Positions 30,283 through 37,626 of a DNA stretch of 64,000 nucleotides are shown here, piece by piece. The stretch is from Betaproteobacteria bacterium (lineage in GTDB: Bacteria; Pseudomonadota; Gammaproteobacteria; Burkholderiales; Burkholderiaceae_D): positions 1-64,000 of the forward strand of contig JANYFL010000065.1 of the NCBI GenBank assembly GCA_025362735.1, read 5' to 3'. Numbering within the stretch: the first letter of the stretch is position 1; every line of letters starts with the position of its first letter. A program made the position numbers and the translations under genes. The notes under the pieces are model-generated. The model searched no databases. It saw nothing but the letters and a program-made list of their open reading frames with translations, and was not told where the DNA came from.

Positions 30283-30338
30283 GTCCTTCGATACACCTGC
30301 TTATTGGACACAATAAGCAGGCACTCAGGACGAACGGA
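30283..30338. repeat. REP-like palindrome, family R1 (copy c, inverted)
   Basis: GTCCTTCGATACA ... CACTCAGGACGAACGGA, inner stem CCTGCTTATTG / CAATAAGCAGG. Opposite orientation to copy b, 35 bases away. Confidence 0.8.
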
Positions 30339-30389
30339 TTAAGTGAGCATCGACTTTTCGGCAGGCAGTATGTTCCGTCCTACAAAAAA

Positions 30390-30743
30390 TCAGGCGAAAC
30401 ACGGTCCCACTTCCCTGACTTCAACCGTACACCACTGCGCGGCAGGGCATTCTGCGGCAATGGCGATCGCCTCTTCTTTGCTCTGACAAGCCAGCAAGAA
30501 AAAGCCGCCGATCATCTCCTTGGCTTCCGCAAACGGACCGTCCATGATTGAAGACTTGCCGTTGCGAACCTGCACGCGAGCAGCATCGTTCTGCGATTTC
30601 AAAGACTCCACACCCAGCAGCAGTCCTTTGGATTTGAGATTCTCCGCAAACCCGACCATGCGTGCATAGACCTCGCGGCCCTCCGCTTCGGTTCGGGTTT
30701 GGCGTTGGTCTGTGGGTTCGATGATGGCTAGCATGTAAGTCAT
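30390..30743 (-). CDS. YCII/DGPF-domain protein 2
   Basis: 117 residues with the motif IMDGPFAEAKEMIGGFFLLA and a C-terminal CPAAQWCTVEVREVGP, the shorter YCII type found beside ECF42 genes. It is the first gene of the minus-strand group. AGAGGAG precedes the ATG. Biochemical role unknown. Confidence 0.9.
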   Translation of the reverse strand: MTYMLAIIEPTDQRQTRTEAEGREVYARMVGFAENLKSKGLLLGVESLKSQNDAARVQVRNGKSSIMDGPFAEAKEMIGGFFLLACQSKEEAIAIAAECPAAQWCTVEVREVGPCFA

Positions 30744-30866
30744 AAGGCAGCTCCTCTTGCTCGTTGGTTGCGCTAAGTTACGCGCATTCTACGCAACGCT
30801 TTGTTGACAACGGATAGATCGTGACATGCCGAAAAATATTTCAATCTCGAAACAACCCAGCTAGCT

Positions 30867-30949
30867 TGCGGAGAATAAATCGGTATTCGCCGCACAATAT
30901 GCGGTGAATATATTGCTTATGCGGAGAATAATGGCCATAATCTCCGCAT
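30867..30949 (+). promoter_or_regulatory. Operator array upstream of the first Fic gene
   Basis: Five copies of a motif close to TGCGGAGAATA: forward at 30867, 30900 and 30920 (the second reads TGCGGTGAATA), inverted at 30884-30894 (TATTCGCCGCA) and 30939-30949 (AATCTCCGCAT), the last one overlapping the Fic start codon. The arrangement suggests a repressor site; the protein that binds is not known, but the Fic protein itself ends in a winged helix. Confidence 0.65.
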
Positions 30950-32063
30950 GAAACGCGGTGATTACCCTTATATCTGGCAGGACGGCGACTGGCCAAATTT
31001 TCAGTACGACCTCGGAACACTCGCGGGGTCACTGTCCGAAGTCAGTCGTGCCCAAGGATTACTTCACGGTCGCTTGGCCGATGTCGGTCTGGACTTTCGT
31101 GATCAAGCCAGTTTAGCGGCGTTGACAGAAGACGTGGTCAAAACCAGCGAGATCGAAGGCGAGAAACTGGACGTCGAATCGGTCCGCTCATCCATTGCCC
31201 GCCGCCTTGGTGTGGACATCGGCGCACTTGCACCCGTAGATCGTCACGTGGAAGGCGTCGTCGAAATGGTGCTGGGTGCAACGGCACGTGGTGATGTAGA
31301 GCTGACTCAAGATCGCTTGTGTGGCTGGCATACGGCTTTATTTCCGAAGGGCTCAACCGGACTTGCCTCGATTCAGGTTGGCACCTATCGCAATGATGCC
31401 AGCGGCCCCATGCAAGTCGTGTCGGGTCCCATCGGTCGTCAGCGCATTCACTTCGAAGCGCCACCAGCGAATCATTTGCACGCCGAGATGGCGCGCTTTT
31501 TTGATTGGGTCAACACCGGCACCAACGATCATCCCATTCTTAAAGCAGGCATCGCGCACTTATGGTTTGTCACCGTGCACCCATTCGACGATGGCAATGG
31601 CCGCATCGCGCGCGCCATCGGTGATCTGCTGCTGGCCCGTGCCGATGGCAGCCCGCAGCGCTTCTATAGTTTGTCGGCGCAGATTCAACGTCACCGGCAG
31701 GATTACTACAATATTCTGGAACGCACCCAAAAGAGTTCGATGGATGTAACGCCCTGGCTCCAATGGTTTCTCGAAAACCTGACTATGGCGATTAACGCCG
31801 CGCAACACAACCTCGATGCCGTACTGGTTAAAACGCGCTTCTGGCAACAATGGGCCACTACACCGCTGAACGAGCGGCAAGTTAAACTGATCAATCGTTT
31901 GTTCGATGGCTTTGAAGGCAAGCTCAACAGCAGTAAGTGGGCGGTTATTGCCAAGTGTTCCCCCGACACGGCGTTGCGCGATATCAATGAATTGCTGGCT
32001 CTTGGCATTTTGCGCAAGTCAGGGGCGGGTGGGCGTAGTACGAGTTATGAGCTGAATGCATAA
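30948..32063 (+). CDS. Fic-domain protein with DUF4172 and winged helix
   Basis: Fic enzymes transfer AMP (or related groups) to Tyr, Thr or Ser of target proteins. About residues 5-85 match the DUF4172 N-terminal region, including the inhibitory motif with Thr66, Glu70 and Gly71 (KTSEIEGEKL) that blocks ATP until released. The complete active motif HPFDDGNGRIAR is at 211-222. About residues 305-371 form a winged helix (LNERQVKLINRLFDGF, SPDTALRDINELLALGIL). Class II Fic by motif position. 371 residues. Its promoter carries a repeated operator that reaches the start codon, so self-regulation is plausible. Target unknown. Confidence 0.92.
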   Translation: MKRGDYPYIWQDGDWPNFQYDLGTLAGSLSEVSRAQGLLHGRLADVGLDFRDQASLAALTEDVVKTSEIEGEKLDVESVRSSIARRLGVDIGALAPVDRHVEGVVEMVLGATARGDVELTQDRLCGWHTALFPKGSTGLASIQVGTYRNDASGPMQVVSGPIGRQRIHFEAPPANHLHAEMARFFDWVNTGTNDHPILKAGIAHLWFVTVHPFDDGNGRIARAIGDLLLARADGSPQRFYSLSAQIQRHRQDYYNILERTQKSSMDVTPWLQWFLENLTMAINAAQHNLDAVLVKTRFWQQWATTPLNERQVKLINRLFDGFEGKLNSSKWAVIAKCSPDTALRDINELLALGILRKSGAGGRSTSYELNA

Positions 32064-32162
32064 AACACTACCGAAACACTTTACGCTGTTCGATCTGTCG
32101 GTTGAACCGTCGCTTTAGGACGAGCAGCGAGCCAGGCTTGTATAGATCGAGCGCAAATCAAT

Positions 32163-34331
32163 TTAGTTGAGGCAGCATTTCTTGAATTTGCGTCCGCTGC
32201 CGCATGGGCATGGGTTGTTCCGGCCAATCTTTTTTGCTCGGTTTCGTCCCTTCATTAATGCCTCAAGCGCCTGATCGATAGGCACTGGCGCTTGCATCTC
32301 TTTAGTTTTCTCATCCATGTTCACATCTTGAGTCCACGGAAAGACCAAAGATACCCCGAACCGCAGGTCCGGTCCCTTAGAACTCATGCAGAGACCAAAC
32401 CACTCCTTAGCCTTCTGCTTATATTTACGAAGCTCGCAGTAAGACTCTAAGCGAGGGCCAGCCACGTGAGTCGGCTCATCAGTGCAGTGGAAGGTAATGC
32501 CAGAACCCTCCTTGAATGCGAATGTGGCGTCATGCAACTTGCCGTCAGCGCGAGTCCGAGCAGACAGCCTGTTTATGGCGCGGCTCATTTCGATCACAGC
32601 CTGTTCGTTCATTGCTAGGAGTAAGAAGCCGAGATCGATAGTTGCAGGGTTTGGTCGAGCTTCAATTTCCTTCACCACTCGACCAACTGTCGTTTCTGCA
32701 AACCGAGTAAGGACACCATCGGGTGTAGCGGCTCCTTGCACACCAGTCCGTCTAACTGTCATCGCAATGTCTAACCCGACCGAAAAGCTATCGTCTAGAT
32801 GCATAAGGTTGATGTCAGGCTGCACCCAAAGATTTTTCGCAAGGTGATAGCCAAGAATCGTCAGCTCCTGTGACGCTATGAGTTGCTCGGCATAGTTAGC
32901 CCGGCGGTTCACGTAGCTAAGAAACTGTAAAGGCGACTGCAGCATTTCGGTCATGGCATCAACCGCGAATACGTCCATAACCAACGGCGCTTGCACCTGA
33001 TCGAGATTTTCTGTCTGCAGGAACTGCCTTGTCTGAAAGCTCAAGGCTGGGTAGTGATCGATGACGACACAGAAGATGTAGATCTCCTTGATGTCCTGCG
33101 GCAGTATGACATCGCGCCCGTCAGGGGTTACCAACTTGTAGCGCTTGTCGAGCAGACACTTGGCGCACGCGGTCCCTTGGTCGTAGGCCATCTGCACCGC
33201 TTTCTTGAAGTCGTCGCGGATAACCTGATCATTCCCTTTTCTCGATTCCAGAGTCAGGCGCTTTGATTTAGCCTGCACGATAACAACCCTATTACCCCAT
33301 ACGACAAGCACGTCGATGTCAGAAACCTTTATCGCTTTGGTTTCGAAGACATCAACGTTCAGATGAACATACTCGTTCCCGAAGACCAAGCCGAGGCGCT
33401 CGGCTACAAAATTCTCAGTGAAGTCGCCTCGGTTCTTGGCGAGCGTTGGACGATATGCATCGTCTTGGTACATCCAGTGGTGGGGGGCTTCGTAAATGGC
33501 CTCGGCAAGCGAATAGAACTGCAGTGATAGGAACTCTCCGTTTGGCATCCGCAGTAGGGGCGTAGCCGTGATGACGTTGAAGTCGTGCAGCGCGTTGAAC
33601 CCTTCATTGCGTTCTGTAGATGGCAGTTCAAATGCGCCGAGCACTCGTTCCACCACGTCAGTAGTAAGGTTTACCTTCACTGCAATCTCATCGGCAGTGA
33701 AGGTAAAGAGAGGGAGCATGGTCCATTCGTCTGGGTGTTGCTTTCGCATGCACTCACGAATTGCGTCTAAGTGGTCGGCGTGTACCTGCTCTACTGCTTT
33801 GGCGACACGTGAGGCTAAGTCGATGGTGAAGCCTCGATTTGCGTGGAGCCATGGCGCGTCAGCCGCGTATTTACGAACGGCCAGGCCCATGTACTGGAAG
33901 TTGTAGGCTGCTTCTCCGCTGTAGAAGATCGGCTCTCGCAGGGCCTCTCCTCGCTCAAATGGGTCGAAGCCGTTCTCCACCGCTTCCTTGGTCAGGCTTG
34001 ACCAGAATTCTCCAGATAGGCAGTGATGTAACTCTTCAAGGAGCTGCTCAGTCATATCCATATACTCCTGCACTGTCTTCGGCGCAGGTAGGCTCCAGTC
34101 GATCTCAGCCTTTATCATCAAGCCGAGCAAAGTATTGATCTCTGTTCGGATGAGCCGAGAGGGGGAGAACCTCTTCCTCATATCGGCTTCCTTCATGTCA
34201 CCAGCGTAGAGGATTACGTTGTCACGGAAACAGAGATGGGCTACGGCATGGACGTAGCCAGGCCGACAACATTGCGCTGCCAGCTCGGCAAAGACTTCTT
34301 GCTCTGTTCGCGTGGCTATATTCTCAGTCAT
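32163..34331 (-). CDS. Large predicted nuclease-like protein with SEC-C tail
   Basis: Not a recognised named gene. 722 residues from the ATG at 34331 (AGGA upstream; an upstream frame would add 19). About 300-380 resemble a PD-(D/E)XK or NERD-type nuclease core: DFTENFVAERLGLVFGN with Glu306/Glu311, SDIDVLVVWGNRVVIVQAKS with Asp338, Asp340, Gln353 and Lys355. The last 20 residues are a SEC-C zinc motif (NPCPCGSGRKFKKCC) as in SecA, which often causes misnaming as SecA. The flanking parts are mostly helical, of unknown kind. It lies between two Fic genes, and a defence or stress role is inference only. Confidence 0.75.
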   Translation of the reverse strand: MTENIATRTEQEVFAELAAQCCRPGYVHAVAHLCFRDNVILYAGDMKEADMRKRFSPSRLIRTEINTLLGLMIKAEIDWSLPAPKTVQEYMDMTEQLLEELHHCLSGEFWSSLTKEAVENGFDPFERGEALREPIFYSGEAAYNFQYMGLAVRKYAADAPWLHANRGFTIDLASRVAKAVEQVHADHLDAIRECMRKQHPDEWTMLPLFTFTADEIAVKVNLTTDVVERVLGAFELPSTERNEGFNALHDFNVITATPLLRMPNGEFLSLQFYSLAEAIYEAPHHWMYQDDAYRPTLAKNRGDFTENFVAERLGLVFGNEYVHLNVDVFETKAIKVSDIDVLVVWGNRVVIVQAKSKRLTLESRKGNDQVIRDDFKKAVQMAYDQGTACAKCLLDKRYKLVTPDGRDVILPQDIKEIYIFCVVIDHYPALSFQTRQFLQTENLDQVQAPLVMDVFAVDAMTEMLQSPLQFLSYVNRRANYAEQLIASQELTILGYHLAKNLWVQPDINLMHLDDSFSVGLDIAMTVRRTGVQGAATPDGVLTRFAETTVGRVVKEIEARPNPATIDLGFLLLAMNEQAVIEMSRAINRLSARTRADGKLHDATFAFKEGSGITFHCTDEPTHVAGPRLESYCELRKYKQKAKEWFGLCMSSKGPDLRFGVSLVFPWTQDVNMDEKTKEMQAPVPIDQALEALMKGRNRAKKIGRNNPCPCGSGRKFKKCCLN

Positions 34332-34590
34332 TGGTTCATCATTCCTAGTCTGCATTTTTAAGTTTTGTAGTCGTGGGAAATTAACCATTTTTCACTTGCC
34401 AAATTGGGATGGTTTCTCTGCCTACCAATGCCAAAAATCAACTGCTCGATCATCTGCGCGTCGCCCGTTGATAACGATGCCATTCTCGGCTTTTGCGGAC
34501 TTTGGATCACTTCTCTCAAGCTGATCGGAGCTAGGAATGGGAATCGGCCATTCTGACTAGTCAAGGCGCGAACTAACGTTCCACTGCTGT

Positions 34591-35640
34591 TCAGCGCAGG
34601 TCGTACCAGACACCTCGACCACTGCCATGCTGATTCAGCGTGCCGCGTTCGACCAATGCCCGGAAATGTTGTTTGAGCGTGTTGCGACTGGTATTGGTCA
34701 GCTTGATGGCCTCGCCGATGGTCACGCGACCGTGCTCTCGGGCGAACTCAACGATCTGAAGCGACAGCTCGGGCATGGTCGCCAGCACGATCTTCTCGCG
34801 CTCGACTTTCTTCTCCAGTCGCTGCACTTGTTCAGTCAGGGAGCGCAGGAAGAACTCGAGCCACGGCTGCCAGTTCGGCGACTCCGCGCGGATCGTTCCC
34901 TGCGTTTGTCGCAGCGCCAGGTAGTAGGCTTCCTTGCTCTGTTCGACCACGCTTTCCAGTGAGCTATAGGGCACATAGGCGTAACCCGCCTGCATGAGCA
35001 GAAGCGTAGTCAGCGCGCGGCTTAGTCGGCCGTTACCGTCCTGGAAGGGATGGATTTCCAGAAATACCACGACGCAAAGGGCGATGATCAGCAGGGGATG
35101 CAGGCGCGCTGCTTCTCGTTCGCCGTTGACCCACGCCACGAGTTCCGTCATCAGGCGAGGTGTGTCGAAAGGTGACGCAGTCTGAAATACGATGCCGATC
35201 TGCGTGCCGTGCTCGTCGAAGGCAACGACGCTGTTCGAGTTGGTCTTGTATTTGCCGCGATGCCAGGTGTCCTTCTCACTGTGACGCAAAAGAATCTGGT
35301 GGAGCTGCCTGATGTGGTTTTCGGTGAATGGAATGTCCTGCCAGGATAAGAACACCAGTTCCATCAGCTCGGCATAGCCAGCGACCTCTTGCTCGTCGCG
35401 GGTGGCGAAGGACTTGATCTCAAGGTTCAACAACAGTTGCTCCACTTCCCGGTCGGATAGCCTGCTGCCCTCGATGCGGGTGGATGAGCCAATGCTCTCG
35501 ATGGTGGCCACGCGAAGGAGGGCCGACAAGCGATCAGGTGCGAGCGCGCCCAAAGCGCGCCAAGCGCCTTTGAATTCGTCGATCCTGGCGATGAGGTTCA
35601 GGATTTCTGGCGTGATCTGGATGGTGTCGGTTCGTAGCAT
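34591..35640 (-). CDS. Fic-domain protein with winged helix (second copy)
   Basis: 349-residue Fic/DOC-type protein, only distantly similar to the first. Inhibitory motif with Ser53, Glu57 and Gly58 (SSTRIEGSRL), then YKTNSNSVVA region, and the full active motif HPFQDGNGRLSR at 197-208. The C-terminal 65 residues are a winged helix (VTIGEAIKLTNTSRNTLKQH). The ATG at 35640 gives MLRTDTIQIT, a normal start for the family; an earlier in-frame start at 35682 would lie inside a tandem repeat. It is in the opposite orientation to the first Fic gene. Modified target unknown. Confidence 0.9.
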   Translation of the reverse strand: MLRTDTIQITPEILNLIARIDEFKGAWRALGALAPDRLSALLRVATIESIGSSTRIEGSRLSDREVEQLLLNLEIKSFATRDEQEVAGYAELMELVFLSWQDIPFTENHIRQLHQILLRHSEKDTWHRGKYKTNSNSVVAFDEHGTQIGIVFQTASPFDTPRLMTELVAWVNGEREAARLHPLLIIALCVVVFLEIHPFQDGNGRLSRALTTLLLMQAGYAYVPYSSLESVVEQSKEAYYLALRQTQGTIRAESPNWQPWLEFFLRSLTEQVQRLEKKVEREKIVLATMPELSLQIVEFAREHGRVTIGEAIKLTNTSRNTLKQHFRALVERGTLNQHGSGRGVWYDLR

Positions 35641-35650
35641 CAACCAATAG

Positions 35651-35700
35651 TACACCCATTTACACCCATTTTCGGATTGCATCCATTAGGGCGCCCATTT
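35651..35700 (-). promoter_or_regulatory. Tandem repeat operator upstream of the second Fic gene
   Basis: TACACCCATT occurs twice in direct tandem (35651-35670), followed by the related TGCATCCATT (35678-35687) and GCGCCCATTT (35691-35700). On the transcribed strand this is AATGGGTGTA repeated about every 10 bases, one helical turn, ending 11 bases before the start codon. A repressor binding site is likely. Confidence 0.55.
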
Positions 35701-35799
35701 ATATCCAATCGGGGCAATCGGTGGAACAGCTTGTCCTGATTAACAGCCGTAGGCAAAAGCTCCGACCAAAACGTTCACCTCTTGTTGACGAATGGGAAT

Positions 35800-35902
35800 C
35801 GCCCTTGCAGGGCGCGGTTGCGCTGGCAGGCGCAACCCGGTTCGGCGGCGCGAAGCATGCTTCGCGAAATCCCGCCTTACCCCCGCGTCCGTACCGGACG
35901 CG
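35800..35902. repeat. Cluster of four consecutive hairpins
   Basis: CGCCC-TTGCA-GGGCG (35800-35814), GGTTGCGC-N6-GCGCAACC (35816-35837), the perfect 18-base palindrome CGCGAAGCATGCTTCGCG (35849-35866) and CGCGTCCG-TAC-CGGACGCG (35884-35902) follow one another. No coding frame with similarity covers them. Confidence 0.7.
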
Positions 35903-35929
35903 AATTCGATTCCCCTCAATTCAATCACC

Positions 35930-35966
35930 CAACAAAAAACGCCCCGCGAGGGGGCGTTTTTTGTTG
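35930..35966 (-). terminator. Terminator of the tmRNA gene
   Basis: CAAAAAACGCCCC-GCGA-GGGGGCGTTTTTTG is a strong stem with A/T tracts on both sides, so it can work in either direction. It starts directly after the tmRNA CCA end. Confidence 0.9.
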
Positions 35967-35968
35967 GG

Positions 35969-36346
35969 TGGTGGAGCCGGCGGGAATCGAACCCGCGTCC
36001 GCAAGCCGTCCACAGGCAGTTCTACATACTTATCCGATCAACTTGGATTTAACTTCGCACTTTGCCGGTCGGCAGGCCAGTGAAAAGCGAGTCACCTAAA
36101 TCTAGGAGTACGCCAAGTAACCCGACGGACTCCGATCCTTTGTGTATGACGCTGCTGTCGCTACGGCTTGCGCCGCTTTGACCTAAACCAAAGGCAATCT
36201 AGTGCAGCGGTCTCGCGAGTTTCTTAGGCTGCGAGAGCGAAACGCTCGTCGTTTGCGTTTAACGATTTCCAGTGGATTTACGAGCGAACTGGTGCTCGGT
36301 ATGCCCTACGCTGCTTCTTGACCCACGTCGAAACCGGGTCGGCCCC
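35969..36346 (-). ncRNA. ssrA: Transfer-messenger RNA (tmRNA)
   Basis: Rescues stalled ribosomes and tags the unfinished protein. The 5' end reads GGGGCCGACCCGGTTTCGAC (36346 downwards) and the 3' end is a tRNA-like TTCGATTCCCGCCGGCTCCACCA segment (GGTTCGATTCCCGCCGGC then TCCACCA, 35969). The tag reading frame resumes at GCA (36256-36254) and encodes ANDERFALAA followed by TAA (36226-36224). Length 378. The 3' ends of ssrA genes are common integration sites, and the neighbouring DNA (30.8-35.7 kb) looks acquired. Confidence 0.96.
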
Positions 36347-36355
36347 AAGACTTGA

Positions 36356-36361
36356 ATTCTA
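36356..36361 (-). promoter_or_regulatory. Possible -10 box of ssrA
   Basis: TAGAAT on the minus strand ends 9 bases before the first tmRNA base. A matching -35 box is not clear. Confidence 0.4.
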
Positions 36362-36413
36362 CGCGTAGTTGCGGGCGGACGGTCAGAAATCAAGTTTGGA
36401 TGTGGCCGAAGTG

Positions 36414-36470
36414 ATTTCCATTCATCCTCCGATACGCCGCTTGCGGCTACTCAGGACGAACGGAAAATGG
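36414..36470. repeat. REP-like palindrome, family R1 (copy d, inverted)
   Basis: TTTCCATTCATCCTCCGATA ... CTCAGGACGAACGGAAAATGG, inner stem GCCGC / GCGGC. Between ssrA and the AEC transporter gene. Confidence 0.8.
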
Positions 36471-36499
36471 ATCGACGACCAAGGTTAATAAGACATCGG

Positions 36500-37405
36500 T
36501 TAACGAACCAGCAACAACCACAGCGGTAAGGTGACGATGGAAAGCAGGGTGCTGGCTGAAATCAGGAAGGCGACGATGGCGCCGCTGCCACCGAGTCGTG
36601 TCGCGAGAATGAAAGCAGACGATGCGGTGGGCAGGCCGGTGAACAAGACGACGATCTGACGTTGCAGTGGGGGGAGGTCGTAATGCAGGGCCAGCATCCA
36701 GGCAATGGCCGGCATGATGAGTAGCTTGATGCAGAGCCACCACGTGATCATTCCTTTTTCCTGTGATGCGCCAGAGAGTCGCAGGCCTGCACCGACGCTG
36801 ATCAGGCCCAGTGCGATCGATGCGTTGCCAAGACGGGTGAGGGTCATTGCGGCAAACTCGGGTAGCTGCAAGCCGAGCACGTTAAACAGCAGGCCGGAAA
36901 GCGTTGCAATGATCAATGGGTTGCGTGCCATTTCGCGCAGGACATGATTGTTGCTGTGTTTGGCCAGTGCGTAGACGGCTGCGGCATTGGCGATGGGGAC
37001 ATGAATGCCAAGCAGTAGAGCCATTAGCGCAATGCCATCGTTGTTGCTGAGGCGCCCAGCGATGGCGAGGGCAATGTATGAATTAAACCGAAAGGAAGTT
37101 TGCACGCCCGAAGCAAACAGCATGGCGCGGTCACCAGAGCGCGCGTCAAATAGCCAGCGTGCCAGAAAGCCAAGGATGATTCCGCATCCAAAGGTGACCA
37201 TTCCACAGATCAACATATCGCCCGTCGTGCCGAAGTTGAAACGCGTTGTGGCGGTGGAATGAAACAGGAGTGCGGGAAACAACACAAAAAATACGATCCG
37301 CTCCATCCCGCTCCAGAAATCATCCCCAAACCGCAAATGGCGATAGAGCAGCTTACCGAGCAAGATCAGTAAAAAGTCAGGAAGAAGAAGCAGGGCGACG
37401 GACAA
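36500..37405 (-). CDS. AEC-family transporter (auxin efflux carrier fold)
   Basis: Inner-membrane permease of about 301 residues with roughly ten hydrophobic segments spread over the whole length. The pattern of the AEC/PIN-like family is seen in FFVLFPALLFHSTATT, NSYIALAIAGRLSNN, NPLIIATLSGLLFNVLGLQLP (in part) and the C-terminal GLPTASSAFILATRLGG, which is characteristic. The start is uncertain: the frame opens with TTG at 37405 without a ribosome site. Substrate is not predictable (malate, malonate or others are known for relatives). Confidence 0.85.
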   Translation of the reverse strand: MSVALLLLPDFLLILLGKLLYRHLRFGDDFWSGMERIVFFVLFPALLFHSTATTRFNFGTTGDMLICGMVTFGCGIILGFLARWLFDARSGDRAMLFASGVQTSFRFNSYIALAIAGRLSNNDGIALMALLLGIHVPIANAAAVYALAKHSNNHVLREMARNPLIIATLSGLLFNVLGLQLPEFAAMTLTRLGNASIALGLISVGAGLRLSGASQEKGMITWWLCIKLLIMPAIAWMLALHYDLPPLQRQIVVLFTGLPTASSAFILATRLGGSGAIVAFLISASTLLSIVTLPLWLLLVR

Positions 37406-37458
37406 GGCAGGTAGTAGCTATAAGAGTTGGCAACAGTCTAGTAAAGCGAAAAATTAGA

Positions 37459-37581
37459 TTGTCATTCTGATGGTGAGCTTGTCGAACCAGAAGAATCTCA
37501 GGTCATTGAGTGACACTGGCCATCGTAACGAAATCATAAGCTGAACCAACTGAGATTCTTCGCCGCACTCAGAATGACAAG
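37459..37581. repeat. Palindromic repeat, family R2 (copy a)
   Basis: TTGTCATTCTGATGGTGAGC ... AGAATCTCAGG on one side and CTGAGATTCTTCGCCGCACT ... AGAATGACAAG on the other. Related copies: 54907-55008, 61465-61558. Confidence 0.8.
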
Positions 37582-37626
37582 CTTGATGGTGTTTGAATTA
37601 TCCCGATGTTTGGCACAATCATGCCT

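Larger units (their letters stand above)
30061..30389. other. Intergenic stretch with promoter and repeats
   Basis: 329 bases without a gene. From low to high coordinate it holds the leader of the YCII gene, a candidate ECF42 promoter (30146-30172), and two copies of repeat family R1 in opposite orientation (30200-30248 and 30283-30338), which could fold into one large hairpin. Confidence 0.7.

Noticed and set aside
34358-34564. Small minus-strand frame of 68 codons between the SEC-C gene and the second Fic gene
   Set aside because: It opens with TTG, has no ribosome site and resembles no family I know; composition is not clearly coding.
35875-35915. Possible duplicated ssrA end (GGACGCGAATTCGATTCCC resembles the tmRNA tail)
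   Set aside because: Orientation is opposite to ssrA and the match breaks after about 18 bases with mismatches in the T stem, so it cannot be called an attachment site.
35721-36099. Plus-strand frames across the tmRNA gene
   Set aside because: They are the well-known spurious frames over tmRNA; the RNA gene explains the sequence.
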